Source of the DNA: Porphyromonas sp. COT-290 OH3588
Lineage (GTDB): Bacteria; Bacteroidota; Bacteroidia; Bacteroidales; Porphyromonadaceae
Reading direction: 5' to 3'
Length of the DNA: 64,000 nt
NCBI RefSeq assembly: GCF_000769075.1
Contig: NZ_JRFC01000014.1
Span: forward strand, 390,382 to 454,381
The notes beneath the pieces are model-generated. The model was not told the DNA's origin. It ran no database searches and saw nothing but the letters and a program-made list of their open reading frames with translations. Both the position numbers and the translations under genes were made by a program. Below are positions 43,849 to 53,577 of this stretch, one piece after another. The first letter of the stretch is position 1; each line of letters starts with the position of its first letter.

Positions 43849-44797
43849 TAGGGAGAAGCCCTAAATTTATATTTCAGCTCATGTTCTCGGAGATTGATGG
43901 GAAAGTGAGATGTATAGCAGCAGAAAAATAGTAGACCTCGTATTTACCCCCTAGCAAGCCCTAGGCTGCGTGCCGCTATGTTTGGGCTCTTCGCCCCTAG
44001 ACGGAGAGAAATAACCACCTAAAATAGTCCCAACACAATCATCTGTCAAACAGATACATAAAATACATACTAGGCTAACCCCATATATTCGCACGGCATT
44101 TTGGGGTGATTTCCTCCCATCAATCTTTGGGGATTAGTGGACACATCGCCAAGGATTAGTCCATCAATCCGAATAAATCTCCCCTACAATTCTCCCATGA
44201 AGTTACCCTAATCCACAAGATTGGCTTGCTCTTCTGCTCGGATTTCAGTCCAAATCATTTACACACTTTAACTAAAAAAGCGAAAAGCCACTCCCAATAT
44301 TCGACTAGAATACTGGGCTGTATAGACCTACTGCCCCTGCTGGCCAAGCCGATATCTCGAGCCTATCGTCCCTGAATACCTACCTGCTGTAACACTACCA
44401 CCTAGCCCAAGCTTCTTGTTCTACCAAGTAAGTCTTGTAGCAGAGGCCCCACCCTCTCTATGACAAAGAGATTATTCTATTGGTCTATGCACACTTACTT
44501 CGGCTGGAGATGTCAATTATTATTACCTTCGCTTCAGTGCTTCAAGACTCGAAGCGAGCGGCACCCTAGATTACGCCCTATCAAATATCCAAACACAGGG
44601 GGAGCACAATGCAAGTCGGGGTATCGTAACTCTACGAGAGCTGGGCAAAACAACGACACAAGGCATCAATAGTTACAAACATCTAATAGAGAGCGTATGT
44701 AAATCAACAATGACCTATCAAATCTAGGCTGTACCAAGTTTATACGCTGGACAGCTCCTTGGTCTATCTAGATAAGCGGATTATCTCAAGAGAGATA
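43849..44797. other. Intergenic stretch with element copy 4 and no gene
   Basis: Apart from the dispersed element (43934-44282), the stretch holds no convincing gene. A 70-codon frame at 44460-44672 has no promoter, ribosome site or family likeness. Near 43880 there is an isolated GATTGATGGGAAAG, a further short match to module B ends. Confidence 0.5.
43934..44282 (-). repeat. Dispersed intergenic element, copy 4
   Basis: On the minus strand module B is 44192-44110 and module A 44024-43934, with an 85-nt spacer. The short patch TTTAACTAAAAAAGC (44267-44281) matches copy 2. In module B, GGATTAGTGGAC and GTCCATCAATCC can pair over 12 positions with one mismatch and one wobble. This copy is one of the best preserved. 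Confidence 0.8.
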
Positions 44798-44828
44798 TTG
44801 CTCGGCTATCCTAAAAAACTTATTTTTG
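44798..44828 (+). promoter_or_regulatory. Promoter of dapA
   Basis: TTG-N20-TATTTTTG matches the Bacteroidota consensus and ends 27 bp before the ATG. Confidence 0.8.
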
Positions 44829-44855
44829 CAAGACGGGTTTTGATAAGTCAGCAAG

Positions 44856-45791
44856 ATGAACAATAGACATAGTTTCGAGGGAATGGGTGTAGCGATGGTG
44901 ACACCCTTCTGCCCAGACGGGAGTATAGATACGGACAGCCTCATCAGGCTCGTCGATCACCTCATAGCAGGTCATGCCGACTTCCTCGTCGTCCATGGTA
45001 CTACTGGCGAGTCCCCTTGCCTCACTAGGGACGAACGCAATATGGTCACACAGCTAGTCGTCGAGCGTGTAGCGGGTCGCACACCTATTATGATTGGGCT
45101 CGGGGGCAACAACACTCTAGAAACTGGCCAGCGCATCAAGGATCTAGATACGACAGGCATCGGGGGTATTCTCTCGGTCGTCCCTTACTACAATAAGCCG
45201 ACGCAGGAGGGGCTATTCAGACACTTCTCATATCTGGCCGAGCGCTCCTCGCTCCCTATCGTCTTGTACAACATACCCGGACGCTCTGGCATCAATATGG
45301 TCCCCGAGACGGTCGCCCGCCTTGCCCACACACACAGCAATATCATCGGCATCAAGGAAGCATCTGGCTTCGTGGCACAGGTCGCTCAGACCAAGCAGCT
45401 CGTCGAGCGCGATGACTTCACCATTCTCTCGGGCGACGACGCCCTATCCGTCCCATTCATACAGAGCGGAGCAAGAGGCGTCATCTCGGTAGTGGGCAAC
45501 GCCTACCCAGAGCTATTTGCCAAACTCATTCATCTGAGTATGGCAGGACAGCACAACGAGGCAGATATGATACAGGCCGAGCTACGAGATCTGAACACAC
45601 AGCTCTTCGCCAATGGCAACCCCGCTGGCATCAAGGCACTCCTCTACCAAATGGGTATCATCGCTCACAACGAGCTTCGCCTACCCTTGATTCCTGCGAC
45701 ACAGGAGGTCTATGAAGCTCTAGCCAACGCACGTGCCTCGGTAGATGCCTACATACACGCCAGCCAAGACCCTTGCGCACACTGCGACTAA
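44856..45791 (+). CDS. dapA: 4-hydroxy-tetrahydrodipicolinate synthase
   Basis: DapA condenses pyruvate with aspartate semialdehyde, the first committed step to diaminopimelate and lysine. The 311-residue protein shows VHGTTGESPCLT near residue 46 with the active-site Thr-Thr and YYNKPTQEGL near 108. The catalytic-Tyr segment VLYNIPGRSGINM is near 135, and the Schiff-base Lys in IIGIKEASG is near 165. The length is normal, with a C-terminal tail of about 15 extra residues (ASQDPCAHCD). It heads a two-gene unit with a patatin gene 40 bp downstream. Confidence 0.96.
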   Translation: MNNRHSFEGMGVAMVTPFCPDGSIDTDSLIRLVDHLIAGHADFLVVHGTTGESPCLTRDERNMVTQLVVERVAGRTPIMIGLGGNNTLETGQRIKDLDTTGIGGILSVVPYYNKPTQEGLFRHFSYLAERSSLPIVLYNIPGRSGINMVPETVARLAHTHSNIIGIKEASGFVAQVAQTKQLVERDDFTILSGDDALSVPFIQSGARGVISVVGNAYPELFAKLIHLSMAGQHNEADMIQAELRDLNTQLFANGNPAGIKALLYQMGIIAHNELRLPLIPATQEVYEALANARASVDAYIHASQDPCAHCD

Positions 45792-45831
45792 AAGGCGAGA
45801 ATCAATCTCAAGCAAAAGATCAGCCCAACCT

Positions 45832-46632
45832 ATGGCACAGCAATACGATCTAGGACTAGCCCTTAGTGGGGGTAGCATCAAAGGCTTCGCTCATCTAGGG
45901 GCACTCAAGTATATGGAGGAGATTGGGTGTCGGCCCGAGGTCATCGCAGGCACCAGTGCAGGCGCATTGATGGGGGCTTTCTATGCCGACGGCTACAACC
46001 CTAGCGAGATCTACGACCTCTTCTCCGAGCGTGGCTTCATGGATATGACTTCGCTCAGGCCGATGGGCGGTGGCATGTTCGACACGAGCAAGTTCGTGCG
46101 CTACATCAGCGAGCGACTCCGACACGAGCGGCTGGAGGATCTGCCTACACCTATGCGCATCGTTGCCACCAATCTCGACAAGGGTGAGCAGCATGTATTC
46201 ACAGAGGGGCCTCTAGCACAGATTATCACTGCCTCGTGCAGCATTCCCGTACTCTTCAATCCCATAGAGCTCAATGGGGCTACGTTTGTAGATGGTGGGC
46301 TATTCCGCAACTTCCCAGTGAGCATCATACGAGAGGATTGTCGCTTCGTCGTGGGCATGAACCTAGGCCCTTGGCAGGAGGAGAGCTACAAGCGCACGAT
46401 TATGGGTGTGGCAGAGCGATCTTGGGAGTTCGTTTTTCGTCAGAACACACTGCCCGATAGAGATGTCTGCGACCTACTATTAGAGACACAAGCCATCACC
46501 AAGTACGGAATGTTTCAAGTCAATTCGGCAGCCGAAATCATGGAGATCGGCTACGAACTCGCCAAGAGTGGCTTCGAGGCACACCCTGCTTTCTCTACCC
46601 TAGCCCTACAACAAACCGAGCATACCCCCTAG
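45832..46632 (+). CDS. Patatin-like phospholipase
   Basis: The 266-residue protein is a patatin-fold acyl hydrolase, a Ser-Asp dyad enzyme acting on phospholipids or other esters. The oxyanion loop GGSIKGFAHLGAL is near residue 11, the nucleophile motif GTSAG near 38, and the catalytic Asp in DGGLFRN near 153. It lacks a signal peptide, so it should act in the cytoplasm or at the inner membrane. The frame continues upstream into dapA, but the ATG at 45832 gives a normal N-terminus. It follows dapA after 40 bp. The substrate is unknown. Confidence 0.92.
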   Translation: MAQQYDLGLALSGGSIKGFAHLGALKYMEEIGCRPEVIAGTSAGALMGAFYADGYNPSEIYDLFSERGFMDMTSLRPMGGGMFDTSKFVRYISERLRHERLEDLPTPMRIVATNLDKGEQHVFTEGPLAQIITASCSIPVLFNPIELNGATFVDGGLFRNFPVSIIREDCRFVVGMNLGPWQEESYKRTIMGVAERSWEFVFRQNTLPDRDVCDLLLETQAITKYGMFQVNSAAEIMEIGYELAKSGFEAHPAFSTLALQQTEHTP

Positions 46633-46739
46633 CCGCGCTTGTAGGCAGGCGCATAGATATGCTCCACTATGCGGATTGTCAGCTCTAGGCTGTCACCCCC
46701 ATGTGGGTAGTCTAAACCTACCCGAGCCCAACATTGTCC

Positions 46740-46779
46740 AAGCGAAGTGGCATCAATCATGCAAGATGCTACTTCGCTT
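46740..46779 (+). terminator. Terminator after the patatin gene
   Basis: AAGCGAAGTGGCATC pairs with GATGCTACTTCGCTT with one mismatch around a 10-nt loop, followed by TTGGCGTTT. It lies about 107 bp after the stop. Confidence 0.75.
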
Positions 46780-46816
46780 TTGGCGTTTAATATGGCTTAT
46801 ATCAGTAGACTTTCTG

Positions 46817-46824
46817 TATCTTTG
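46817..46824 (+). promoter_or_regulatory. Candidate -7 element for the fumarase gene
   Basis: TATCTTTG lies 43 bp before the ATG at 46868. No TTTG -33 box at 19-21 nt was found. Confidence 0.55.
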
Positions 46825-46867
46825 CGGAAAATTATCACTAAATAAATCGGTATAAATTATCAAGTCG

Positions 46868-48517
46868 ATGGCAACACCTCCATTCAAATACCAAAAGCCT
46901 TTCCCTATGGGTGAGGACAAGACGGAGTACTACCTCCTGACCAAAGAGTATGTCTCGGTAGAGAAGTTCGGCGATACAGAGATGCTTCGTGTAGACCCAG
47001 AGGCGCTTCGCCTCTTGAGCCGTACAGCCTTCCACGACGTGTCATTCTACCTCCGCCCCGAGCACCAAGAGCAGGTCGCCAAGATCCTGCGTGATCCCGA
47101 AGCGAGCGACAATGACAAGTTCGTCGCCCTCACATTCCTACGCAATGCAGAGGTTTCGGCCAAGGGACAGCTCCCATTCTGCCAAGACACTGGCACGGCC
47201 ATTCTGCTCGGCAAGAAGGGACAGCAGGTATTCACTGGCGGACACGACGAGGAGTACCTATCGCACGGCGTGTACGATGCCTACACAGAGAATAATCTGC
47301 GCTATTCGCAGAACGTACCTCTAGACATGTACAAAGAGATCAATACGGGCTGCAACCTACCAGCACAAATCGACCTAATGGCGGTAGACGGCATGGAGTA
47401 TCAGTTCCTCTGCATCGCCAAGGGTGGTGGCTCGGCTAATAAAACCTACCTCTACCAAGAAACTAAGGCACTGCTCAATCCTCAGACACTCGTTAAATTC
47501 CTCGTCGAGAAGATGAGCTCACTTGGTACGGCTGCTTGCCCTCCATACCACATCGCCTTCGTCATTGGTGGCACATCGGCAGAAACCAACCTCAAGACCG
47601 TGAAGCTAGCCTCTGCTAAGTACTACGACGAGCTACCAACAGAGGGTAACGAAGGCGGACAAGCCTTCCGAGATATTGCCCTCGAGCAAGAAGTGCTCGC
47701 CGAGGCACATCGTCTAGGCCTAGGGGCACAGTTTGGCGGTAAGTACTTCGCCCACGATGTGCGCATTATTCGTTTGCCTCGCCACGGAGCCTCTTGCCCA
47801 GTGGGTATGGGCGTGAGCTGTTCGGCCGACCGCAACATCAAGGCTAAGATCAACCGTGATGGCATTTGGATCGAGAAGCTAGAAACTAACCCCGGCCGCC
47901 TCATTCCCGAGGAGCTAAGGGCCGCTGGAGAGGGCAATGTGGTCAAGATCGACCTCAACCGCCCAATGCCCGAGATCCTTGCCGAGCTAAGCAAATATCC
48001 TGTATCCACACGCCTCTCACTCAATGGGACCATCATCGTAGGGCGCGATATCGCTCATGCCAAACTCAAGGAACGCATAGACCGTGGTGAGGGCTTACCT
48101 CAGTACATCAAGGACCACCCTATCTACTACGCAGGGCCAGCCAAAACGCCAGCTGGCATGCCCAGCGGTTCGTTTGGCCCTACTACGGCAGGGCGTATGG
48201 ATAGCTATGTGGATCTCTTCCAGAGTCACGGTGGTAGCATGCTGATGATCGCCAAGGGCAACCGAAGCAAACAAGTAACGGACGCCTGCCACAAGTATGG
48301 CGGCTTCTACCTCGGTAGTGTTGGAGGCCCTGCAGCTATTCTCGCTCAGGACAGCATCAAGAAGGTAGAGTGCCTCGAGTACCCCGAGCTAGGTATGGAG
48401 GCTATTTGGAAGATCGAGGTAGAGAACTTCCCTGCTTTCATACTCGTGGACGACAAGGGCAATGACTTCTTCGAGCAGATCAAAAACAAGTGCTCTGGTT
48501 GCGGCATTACTAAGTAG
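46868..48517 (+). CDS. Class I fumarate hydratase (iron-sulfur)
   Basis: The enzyme interconverts fumarate and malate with an oxygen-sensitive [4Fe-4S] cluster, here probably in the reductive branch leading to succinate. The 549-residue protein is the single-chain type with both halves. The N-terminal half has [16 protein letters not shown] near residue 102, NTGCNLPAQ near 160, [11 protein letters not shown] near 188 and [15 protein letters not shown] near 225. The C-terminal half starts near 370 with [37 protein letters not shown] broken over 385-420, then [19 protein letters not shown] final CSGCG is at the C-terminus. It is monocistronic, with a strong terminator. Confidence 0.96.
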   Translation: MATPPFKYQKPFPMGEDKTEYYLLTKEYVSVEKFGDTEMLRVDPEALRLLSRTAFHDVSFYLRPEHQEQVAKILRDPEASDNDKFVALTFLRNAEVSAKGQLPFCQDTGTAILLGKKGQQVFTGGHDEEYLSHGVYDAYTENNLRYSQNVPLDMYKEINTGCNLPAQIDLMAVDGMEYQFLCIAKGGGSANKTYLYQETKALLNPQTLVKFLVEKMSSLGTAACPPYHIAFVIGGTSAETNLKTVKLASAKYYDELPTEGNEGGQAFRDIALEQEVLAEAHRLGLGAQFGGKYFAHDVRIIRLPRHGASCPVGMGVSCSADRNIKAKINRDGIWIEKLETNPGRLIPEELRAAGEGNVVKIDLNRPMPEILAELSKYPVSTRLSLNGTIIVGRDIAHAKLKERIDRGEGLPQYIKDHPIYYAGPAKTPAGMPSGSFGPTTAGRMDSYVDLFQSHGGSMLMIAKGNRSKQVTDACHKYGGFYLGSVGGPAAILAQDSIKKVECLEYPELGMEAIWKIEVENFPAFILVDDKGNDFFEQIKNKCSGCGITK

Positions 48518-48539
48518 CCAAGCAACCGCACCAAACGCT

Positions 48540-48579
48540 AGACGGGCATCGGGACGAATGGTTGTCCCGATGCCCGTCT
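48540..48579 (+). terminator. Strong terminator after fumarase
   Basis: AGACGGGCATCGGGAC pairs perfectly with GTCCCGATGCCCGTCT around an 8-nt loop, followed by GCTTTC. It begins 22 bp after the stop. Confidence 0.9.
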
Positions 48580-48696
48580 GCTTTCTAGTCCTAGAGCTCA
48601 TTCTTCTACTTTTCTGTCAAAGTCTGTAAATGACTTATCCTTTTATTTTACAAAGTGGGGCACTAATTCCTAAAAGCCCATCGGGACGTTGAGGGA

Positions 48697-48954
48697 ATTG
48701 ATGGGAAAGTTTCTGCCGATTAGTGGGCTAATCCTCGGCGATGTGTCCACTAATCCCCAAAGATTGATGGGAAGAAATCCTCCCAAAAAACGACACTGGC
48801 ACTTAAATCCCACCCAGGAAACGCCATAAACAACTATTTATCAATTCATTAAAAACACCTGCTTTAGGCGGTTATTTTTGTTCGTCTGGAGGCTAAGTGC
48901 CCAAACGAAGCTGCGCTCAATCTAGAGCCTCCTAGAGGCCAAATATGCAGTTTG
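48697..48954 (+). repeat. Dispersed intergenic element, copy 5
   Basis: Module B is 48697-48780 with TTGATGGGAAAG and TTGATGGGAAG at its ends. Module A is about 48862-48954, with an 81-nt spacer. In module B the exact inverted repeat GATTAGTGG (48718-48726) / CCACTAATC (48747-48755) marks the stem shared, with changed bases, by other copies. The remainder of 48591-49117 holds no gene. Confidence 0.8.
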
Positions 48955-49117
48955 CTATTTTTCTCCGTAGGATATAGAGAGGGATCTAATCTTCATCGGA
49001 AAATTAAAGAGATGTATAACACTCCTTATCCGAGCCATGGATATGATACTCGTCGCAAATAGGCGAGACTATGCAAAAATGGCATAGGCTTGAGCTACTG
49101 AATAGAGGCTATCAAGC

Positions 49118-49163
49118 CCAAAGGGGCTGTGCGGAAGTCCATACTTCTACACAGCCCCTTTGG
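49118..49163 (-). terminator. Terminator after the M16 peptidase gene (shared hairpin family)
   Basis: CCAAAGGGGCTGTGCGGAAG pairs, with a mismatch, with CTTCTACACAGCCCCTTTGG around a 6-nt loop. It lies 19 bp after the stop on the minus strand. Confidence 0.8.
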
Positions 49164-49182
49164 ATTAGGTTCTAGGCTAAAG

Positions 49183-52026
49183 CTAATGCTTGATCACGGC
49201 CTGCGCTTCTGGAGCAAGCGACTTGAGAACAATCTCACGATGCTTAGCTCCGTCGAAGAACTTAGACGAGAACGCCTTGATATCGGCAGGCTTCACCTGC
49301 TCGAGCACTTCCCTACGGCTTGGTCCTACATCAGCATCCGACGGCATACGTCCCTGCTCGATGTAGAGGTTAATCATCGACACCCACAGTAGAGGTTCGT
49401 CTTGGTTGCCCTCCATCTCACTCTCATTGGAGGTATCCTCTCTCTGCGTAGCTTCGAGTAGTAGAGGTACAAGCACGTTCTTGAACTCCTGCTCGGAGAA
49501 CCTGCCTGCCTTGATATCCTCTAGCGCCTCGTAGGTCTTGGCCTTGAGTGCATCGGCCTTGGCACGCTCTGTGCGGAAGCGGATGCGCAGATTGCCTCTA
49601 GGCGTAGGCTGGGCAATGTATTCGCCATCTACACCCACATTGTACACGCCACTCTGGCTCTCACGTAGCTGATCGAAGAGTCTATTCTGCAATAGCAATT
49701 TGAAGAGATCGAGCGATACCTGCTCGAGAGGAGCCAGCTCTAGATCGTGGCTGAAAGCAATCTCGACCTCACCTATATCGCCATCGATCTTTTCCTCTAG
49801 CTCGAAGATAATTTTGGCCTCGGGCGAGGATAGGTCATGCACCTTATAACTCTCAGGCTTGCCGGGCTTACCGGGGAGAGAGGAGATATAGTCTAGAATG
49901 AGCTTCTTGGCTTCGGCTTCGCCTAGCTCGCCAACGAGGCAGAAGGTAAAGTCACCAGCATTGCCATAGCGATCATTGAAGAGGCGAGGCAGATCAGCCA
50001 GACGCATACTATCGTAGAAAGCAGCGTCCTGACGAGGGTTGCGTGGCGAGGCGGGGAAAAGCACCTTCTGTATAGAGTCTTGAGCGGCGTCCATACCCGT
50101 GAGCACACGTGTCTGGGCTTGATACTTATTTCGCTCTACATACTTGCTGAATACCTGCTCATCGAAACGCTGACGAGTGAAGAGCAGATGCACATACTGG
50201 AAGAAGTCCTCGGCCTTGTCGATCGTTGTGTTGCCCCCAAGACCCTCGGTGTAGTCTGTGAGTGACATATTGATCTCCATATTGCGATCCTTCATCCAGC
50301 CGTGTAGCTGATTGCGGTCGTACTTATGCAGGCCTGAGCGCAAGATGAGCGACTGCATCGCCGTATAGGACGGGAGGTCGGTATCAGCAACAAGCGACTT
50401 ACCTCCTAGGCTAGAGGCCACGAAGTAGAACTTCTTCTGCGCATTGGGAACGTGCTTGTAGATCACCTTAGCACCATTGCTCAGTGTCCATTCCTTAGCT
50501 TCTAGATCCTTAATTGTCTTCTCGACAACGATCTGGCCAACCTTGGGTTGGAAGTCCAAGAGGCGTGTAATCGGCTCCATCACTGGTGCTGGCGGCAGTG
50601 GATTATTCTTGACCTCATAGTAGAGGGTTTGAAACTCCGAGAGCGACATATTCATATCCTCTGCCTTAGCCGAGAAGGTCATGAAAGCTAGGTTGTCATC
50701 TCCGAGGAGCTTAGCCACCCAGCTATTGAGATCCTCTACCTCCATCTCAAGCAGGGCGTGGGAAGTTTCCTCTAGGCTCTGACGCAAAGTGCGGATAGGC
50801 GCGCCATAGAGGTAGTGCTTCTTGAAGGCGTCCATCATATCGCTAGGCGAAGAGAGTGTCTTGCTCGAGATAAGCCGCTTGAGGTCTTCGTACATGGCGA
50901 CACGTGCAGCCTCAAACTCCTCAGCAGTGAAGCCCTCTCTGCGTAGACGCTCACGTACCTGCAGAAGCTGCTTGAGTGCCGAACGCTCACGGCCGTGGTA
51001 AGGTACTACGTCCCATGCGACCTGATAGTAGGCACGCACCAAGGGTTCGTGGCTAACGGAAGCTGCGACAAAGTCTTCGCGCCCAGCATTACGCAGTACA
51101 GAGAAATAGGTAGGTGCAAGGCGATTGAAGAGGAGGGAGTTGAGATTCTCCTGTGTGAAGTCGATACGACGGTCCGTAGGGTCGAGATACGACCTCTGGT
51201 AGAGGCCAAAAGAATTGCCCTTATTCTCTGGATCGATAAAACGCTTATAGTGAGGAGTCTTGTTGTCGGGGATTATCAGCATAGTACGTGGCTGAGGATT
51301 CTTTGGCTGGGACATTGAGCCAAACAGTTTCTTCACCTTAGCCTCGTATTCGTCGGGGTTAATATCCCCGATGATCATCACGCACTGCAGGTCTGGACGA
51401 TACCAAGCATCGTAGAACCGCTTGAGATCCTTGGCGGTGAACTTACGTAGCACCTCCTCGCTCCCGATGACATTGCGGTGTGCATAGAGCGTGTTGTTGT
51501 AGACGATGGGAGCCATCGCATCGGTTAGACGCTGGTCTACATTGCGTCGGCTGCGCCACTCCTCGATCACGATGCCACGCTCTTTCTCCACGTCTTGAGG
51601 GCGAATCTTGATACCATGGCTCCAATCCTTGAGGATCAGCATCATCGCCTCGGTCATCTTAGCGTTGTCCGTAGGAATGTTGTCGATGTGGTAAACCGTT
51701 TCGTTAATCCCTGTGATCGCATTGAAGGTATAGATACCATTCTTGCGCAGATAGCTCATGATGCCATCGGGGTAGTGCTCCGTAGCATTGAAGGCCATGT
51801 GCTCTAGGAAGTGTGCCAGACCACTCTGGTTGTCAGCCTCAACGATACCACCGACGTTCTGGAAAAGATAGAAATTGACGTATTTCTCGGCTGCAGCGTC
51901 CCTATATATATAGTAGGATAGCCCATTGGGTAGCTTGCCCGAGCGTAGCCCCTCGACAGGCTTCTGAGCCGAACTCATAGAGAAAGCCATGAAGAGAGCC
52001 ATGAGGCTAAGAAGAATCTTATTCAT
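49183..52026 (-). CDS. Exported M16 family zinc metallopeptidase
   Basis: The 947-residue protein is a double-unit insulinase-type peptidase. The signal peptide is residues 1-20 (ending SMSSA). The active N-terminal unit has the inverted zinc motif HFLEH (His72, Glu75, His76) in SGLAHFLEHMAFN, with the third ligand in GIVIEEWRSR about 80 residues later. The C-terminal unit (from about 500) keeps the fold but lacks HxxEH, as is usual. Large double-unit members act as clamshell peptidases on unfolded peptides in the periplasm. The frame extends upstream to 52128, but the ATG at 52026 gives the signal peptide. It follows the thioredoxin gene across a hairpin, so its expression may be partly separate. 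Confidence 0.93.
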   Translation of the reverse strand: MNKILLSLMALFMAFSMSSAQKPVEGLRSGKLPNGLSYYIYRDAAAEKYVNFYLFQNVGGIVEADNQSGLAHFLEHMAFNATEHYPDGIMSYLRKNGIYTFNAITGINETVYHIDNIPTDNAKMTEAMMLILKDWSHGIKIRPQDVEKERGIVIEEWRSRRNVDQRLTDAMAPIVYNNTLYAHRNVIGSEEVLRKFTAKDLKRFYDAWYRPDLQCVMIIGDINPDEYEAKVKKLFGSMSQPKNPQPRTMLIIPDNKTPHYKRFIDPENKGNSFGLYQRSYLDPTDRRIDFTQENLNSLLFNRLAPTYFSVLRNAGREDFVAASVSHEPLVRAYYQVAWDVVPYHGRERSALKQLLQVRERLRREGFTAEEFEAARVAMYEDLKRLISSKTLSSPSDMMDAFKKHYLYGAPIRTLRQSLEETSHALLEMEVEDLNSWVAKLLGDDNLAFMTFSAKAEDMNMSLSEFQTLYYEVKNNPLPPAPVMEPITRLLDFQPKVGQIVVEKTIKDLEAKEWTLSNGAKVIYKHVPNAQKKFYFVASSLGGKSLVADTDLPSYTAMQSLILRSGLHKYDRNQLHGWMKDRNMEINMSLTDYTEGLGGNTTIDKAEDFFQYVHLLFTRQRFDEQVFSKYVERNKYQAQTRVLTGMDAAQDSIQKVLFPASPRNPRQDAAFYDSMRLADLPRLFNDRYGNAGDFTFCLVGELGEAEAKKLILDYISSLPGKPGKPESYKVHDLSSPEAKIIFELEEKIDGDIGEVEIAFSHDLELAPLEQVSLDLFKLLLQNRLFDQLRESQSGVYNVGVDGEYIAQPTPRGNLRIRFRTERAKADALKAKTYEALEDIKAGRFSEQEFKNVLVPLLLEATQREDTSNESEMEGNQDEPLLWVSMINLYIEQGRMPSDADVGPSRREVLEQVKPADIKAFSSKFFDGAKHREIVLKSLAPEAQAVIKH

Positions 52027-52099
52027 AAAATAACTTGTGATATTTAAGATTGAATGCACTTGATACACCTGCATCAAAGTACACTGATGATATGTGCTA

Positions 52100-52154
52100 G
52101 AGAGAGGTCTTTGGGAGTGGACTCCCACTTATGTCCCTCCCAAAGACCTCTCTC
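52100..52154 (-). terminator. Large hairpin between the thioredoxin and M16 genes
   Basis: GAGAGAGGTCTTTGGGAG pairs perfectly with CTCCCAAAGACCTCTCTC (18 bp) around a 19-nt loop that can itself pair. There is no U-run, so it may attenuate, protect the 3' end, or terminate. The M16 gene lies 74 bp further on. Confidence 0.65.
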
Positions 52155-52169
52155 ATATAATGCCCAGTT

Positions 52170-53492
52170 TTACTTACGCAGGAGCTCTAGCTCTGCCAGT
52201 TTGCTCTTGATCGAGTACTGGATCATACCCTGAGTCATCTCCATATCGGTCATCTGGAGCGACTCTAGGTAGCCTTGATTGTAGTGTTGCTGAGCCTTGT
52301 CGTATTCCTTGAGACTCTTGTACGAGTCGCCGATCATCACGATATAATTGATGCGATCCATCAGTGGAGCATCGCTCTTGAGCGCTTCGCCTAGCCACTT
52401 AATCGCCTGATGATGCTCAGCATTGCCTAGGCGGTCGCCTGCAGCTTTGTAGAGATCTTGAGCCGCTAGAGCATAGTCATTGGCTGTCGTATCGTCTGGA
52501 TACTTGGCGAAGTAGGCATTCAGATCCTTGACGTACTGTGCAGCATTGCGATCCTTGTAGAGCAGGAAGAGCGCATCGTAGTACATCTTAGACTTGTCGT
52601 AGGGCGTACCCTGCTTGTAAGTCACGACCGAGTAGGCCTCTTTGTACTCTCCATTAATCTTCTCCAGATACTCCTTGTACTTCTCACTAGCATCTTTAAC
52701 CGCTGCCAGCACCTTGGCATCGTTCTGCTCAATGACGAAGTAAGCAGCGGCATCGCCCACTACGGCACTCCAGTCGGCTAGGTTCTTGTTGATGAAGTCC
52801 ACCAAGCGATCGGTCAGGTCCTGATCATCTCCACTAAGCTGGGTGATGAGCTTATAGTCCTCTACGTTGATTAGGTCTGGGCCCATCTTCTTATCGATAT
52901 AAGCTCCATAGAGGCGACGCATACGCACGATCCACTTCTCAGCCTCGATGTCCTCGAGCGTGCTGATGTAGTTGGAGGCTCTCTGCAAGATCTCCTGCTG
53001 TAGAGCTAGATCTTCCTTGTTCTTGCGGTAGCGATCGTAGAGATCGGTGAAAGACAACTCCTCGCCCGTGGCAATACGAGCCGTGCTGATCAGTAGCTGT
53101 ACAGTCTGCCCACCAGTCTTGACGAGCTTGATCTCGCCATCGTTGGTCACGAAAGCCAGTGTTGGGTAACCCTGTACCTTAAATCTCTTGACCACCTCGA
53201 GGTTCTCTTGCTTCTCGGCATCGAGCTTCACACTGACGAAGCGAGGGTTGAAGTACGCTCCAACCTCTGGATTGGGGAAGATATCCTTACTCATCATGCG
53301 GCAAGGACCACACCACGTCGTATAGAAGTCGATGAAAAGCATCTTATTCTGCTTCTTGGCCTCGGCTAGAGCTTCGTCATAGGATCCCTTGAAGAAAACA
53401 ATACCTTGACCATCTTGGCTCTGAGCTCGTACCGAACCCAGCAAACTTGTTACGCTCCACAGGAGCAGTAGCAACCATGATTTTACTCTCAT
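52170..53492 (-). CDS. Exported thioredoxin-fold protein with helical C-terminal domain
   Basis: The 440-residue protein has a signal peptide (residues 1-23, ending GSVRA). A thioredoxin domain at about 30-140 carries the redox motif FYTTWCGPCRMMSKDIFP near 60 and a cis-Pro in VQGYPTLAFV. The remaining 300 residues are helical with TPR-like stretches (ALAAQDLYKAAGDRLGNAEHH, KSLKEYDKAQQHYNQGYLESL). Such proteins act as periplasmic thiol reductases or disulfide exchangers with a client-binding domain. It lies 85 bp after the last lipoprotein gene of the SusC/D cluster, with a hairpin (53512-53552) between. A role in handling disulfides of imported or secreted proteins is inference. Confidence 0.88.
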   Translation of the reverse strand: MRVKSWLLLLLWSVTSLLGSVRAQSQDGQGIVFFKGSYDEALAEAKKQNKMLFIDFYTTWCGPCRMMSKDIFPNPEVGAYFNPRFVSVKLDAEKQENLEVVKRFKVQGYPTLAFVTNDGEIKLVKTGGQTVQLLISTARIATGEELSFTDLYDRYRKNKEDLALQQEILQRASNYISTLEDIEAEKWIVRMRRLYGAYIDKKMGPDLINVEDYKLITQLSGDDQDLTDRLVDFINKNLADWSAVVGDAAAYFVIEQNDAKVLAAVKDASEKYKEYLEKINGEYKEAYSVVTYKQGTPYDKSKMYYDALFLLYKDRNAAQYVKDLNAYFAKYPDDTTANDYALAAQDLYKAAGDRLGNAEHHQAIKWLGEALKSDAPLMDRINYIVMIGDSYKSLKEYDKAQQHYNQGYLESLQMTDMEMTQGMIQYSIKSKLAELELLRK

Positions 53493-53511
53493 CTGTGTCT
53501 TATTTTGGGTA

Positions 53512-53552
53512 GCTCTGCACCGAGCTTGAGCACCTCAAAGGCGATGCAGAGC
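53512..53552 (-). promoter_or_regulatory. Hairpin between the 53.6-kb lipoprotein gene and the thioredoxin gene
   Basis: GCTCTGCA and TGCAGAGC form a perfect 8-bp stem with a 25-nt loop, located in the 85-bp gap. It may act as an attenuator that sets lower expression of the downstream genes. Confidence 0.4.
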
Positions 53553-53577
53553 CACAAGCTGATTAAACATTTAGTTA

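Noticed and set aside
44460..44672. A 70-codon plus-strand frame upstream of dapA
   Set aside because: It has no promoter and low-quality composition, and it is separate from the clear dapA promoter.
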